A stretch of 6,282 bases of DNA from contig JAHIVS010000483.1 in NCBI GenBank assembly GCA_018816605.1, positions 1 through 6,282 of the forward strand, given 5' to 3'. The notes below the pieces were generated by a model. That model saw nothing but the letters and a program-made list of their open reading frames with translations. It searched no databases and was not told the origin of the DNA. Both the position numbers and the translations under genes were made by a program. This DNA is from Pseudomonadota bacterium. Lineage in GTDB: Bacteria; Desulfobacterota; Desulfobacteria; Desulfobacterales; Desulfobacteraceae. Positions 5,669-6,282 of this stretch are shown here, piece after piece (the stretch's first letter is position 1; each line of letters starts with the position of its first letter).

Positions 5669-6282
5669 GTTCCCGCCGCCCTGTTTTCCGCCATCCGGAT
5701 CTTCCCAAAAACGATCTGGGGTATACCCGCCGGGATTATGAAGGTGCCGATTCCACCCTTTGTGCCGGCTGCGGCCATGATTCCATCAGCAATTCGATCA
5801 TCCAGGCCTGTTTTGAGCTTTCCATAGAACCCCACCGGGTGGCCAAGCTTTCCGGGATCGGGTGTTCATCCAAGACCCCGGCCTATTTTCTGCGCAGATC
5901 CCATGGGTTCAACACGGTCCACGGACGTATGCCATCCATTACCACCGGCGCCAACATGGCCAATAAAGAGTTGCTGTACATTGGTGTTTCCGGCGATGGA
6001 GATACCGCCTCCATCGGAATGGGACAATTTGTCCACGTTGCCCGGCGTAACCTGAATATGGTATATATCGTTATGAACAACGGCTGTTACGGACTCACCA
6101 AGGGCCAGGATTCGGCAACCGCAGACAAGGGGTCCTCCAGCCGGAAAGGACGGGCGAATGCATTTGAAGCCATCGACCTGTGTGAAGTGGCGGTTCAGCT
6201 GGGGGCCGGGTTTGTGGCCCGGGGGTTTTCAGGAGACAAGGAACAGCTGGTTCCGATATTAAAGGCTGCCATGCTGCACAAG
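5665..6282 (+). CDS. korB: 2-oxoacid:acceptor oxidoreductase beta subunit, TPP-binding (KorB type), 3' truncated by window
   Basis: The first 206 codons are visible and open to the window end; the family is usually around 300-350 residues. Seen: LCAGCGH with C33 and C36, and GIGCSSK with C67, are three ligands of the [4Fe-4S] cluster. The fourth, expected near residue 218 by analogy with Sulfolobus (Cys12, 15, 46, 197), falls just outside. HGRMPSITTGAN (86-97) and GDGDTASIGMG (110-120) through MNN (137-139) form the TPP/Mg site. YGLTKGQ (142-148) follows. Lys70 and Leu144 align at the same offset of 21 with Lys49 and Leu123, reported as substrate-recognition residues in Sulfolobus 2-oxoacid:ferredoxin oxidoreductase. 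With KorA it forms the catalytic unit; TPP and the cluster sit here and electrons leave toward ferredoxin or the flavin subunit encoded by the first gene of the operon. The ATG is set by the overlap with the korA stop and a strong ribosome site. Broken only by the window edge. Confidence 0.92.
   Translation, partial: MSSRRPVFRHPDLPKNDLGYTRRDYEGADSTLCAGCGHDSISNSIIQACFELSIEPHRVAKLSGIGCSSKTPAYFLRRSHGFNTVHGRMPSITTGANMANKELLYIGVSGDGDTASIGMGQFVHVARRNLNMVYIVMNNGCYGLTKGQDSATADKGSSSRKGRANAFEAIDLCEVAVQLGAGFVARGFSGDKEQLVPILKAAMLHK

Noticed and set aside
1..6282. CRISPR array, tRNA, rRNA, insertion sequence or phage element
   Set aside because: No repeat-spacer pattern, no tRNA-like cloverleaf, no transposase or terminal inverted repeats were seen; the window is ordinary metabolic operon sequence.

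Overview
This window looks like chromosome from an anaerobic bacterium using the Wood-Ljungdahl (reductive acetyl-CoA) pathway and iron-sulfur redox enzymes. A sulfate-reducing deltaproteobacterium of the Desulfobacterales type is my best guess. The reasons are an adjacent metV-metF pair, a clostridial/anaerobe-style 2-oxoacid oxidoreductase operon, a proteobacterial yebG, and roughly balanced GC content. The taxon is an inference from gene content, not something read directly. All genes seen are on the + strand.

Layout: (1) 1-302 is the 3' end of metV, overlapping by ATGA with complete metF (299-1231). Together they encode the methylene-tetrahydrofolate reductase module. A strong intrinsic terminator (1255-1293) closes this operon. 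(2) A 227-bp AT-rich gap with phased A/T tracts leads into yebG (1459-1797), a small SOS-type protein carrying an unusual Lys/Pro/Ala-rich tail. (3) A 290-bp gap (1798-2087) holds no convincing gene. It does contain a close match to a sigma-54 (-24/-12) promoter at 2012-2028, just upstream of the next operon. (4) 2088-6282 is a translationally coupled three-gene operon. Its genes are a GltD-like FAD/NAD(P) iron-sulfur oxidoreductase starting at TTG, a 2-oxoacid:acceptor oxidoreductase alpha subunit with fused gamma domain (korA type), and the TPP-binding beta subunit (korB type), which is cut by the window end.

How they work together: KorA/KorB would oxidatively decarboxylate a 2-oxoacid (probably 2-oxoglutarate) with CoA, or run the reverse carboxylation, passing electrons through [4Fe-4S] clusters. 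The GltD-like subunit could receive these electrons through its C-terminal 2[4Fe-4S] domain and deliver them via FAD to NAD(P)+. This resembles the 2-oxoglutarate:NADP+ oxidoreductase described from aromatic-degrading Azoarcus/Thauera. MetF/MetV handle the folate-bound C1 unit in the methyl branch. The most notable regulatory observation is the putative sigma-54 promoter, which would place the Kor operon under an enhancer-binding activator rather than housekeeping control.
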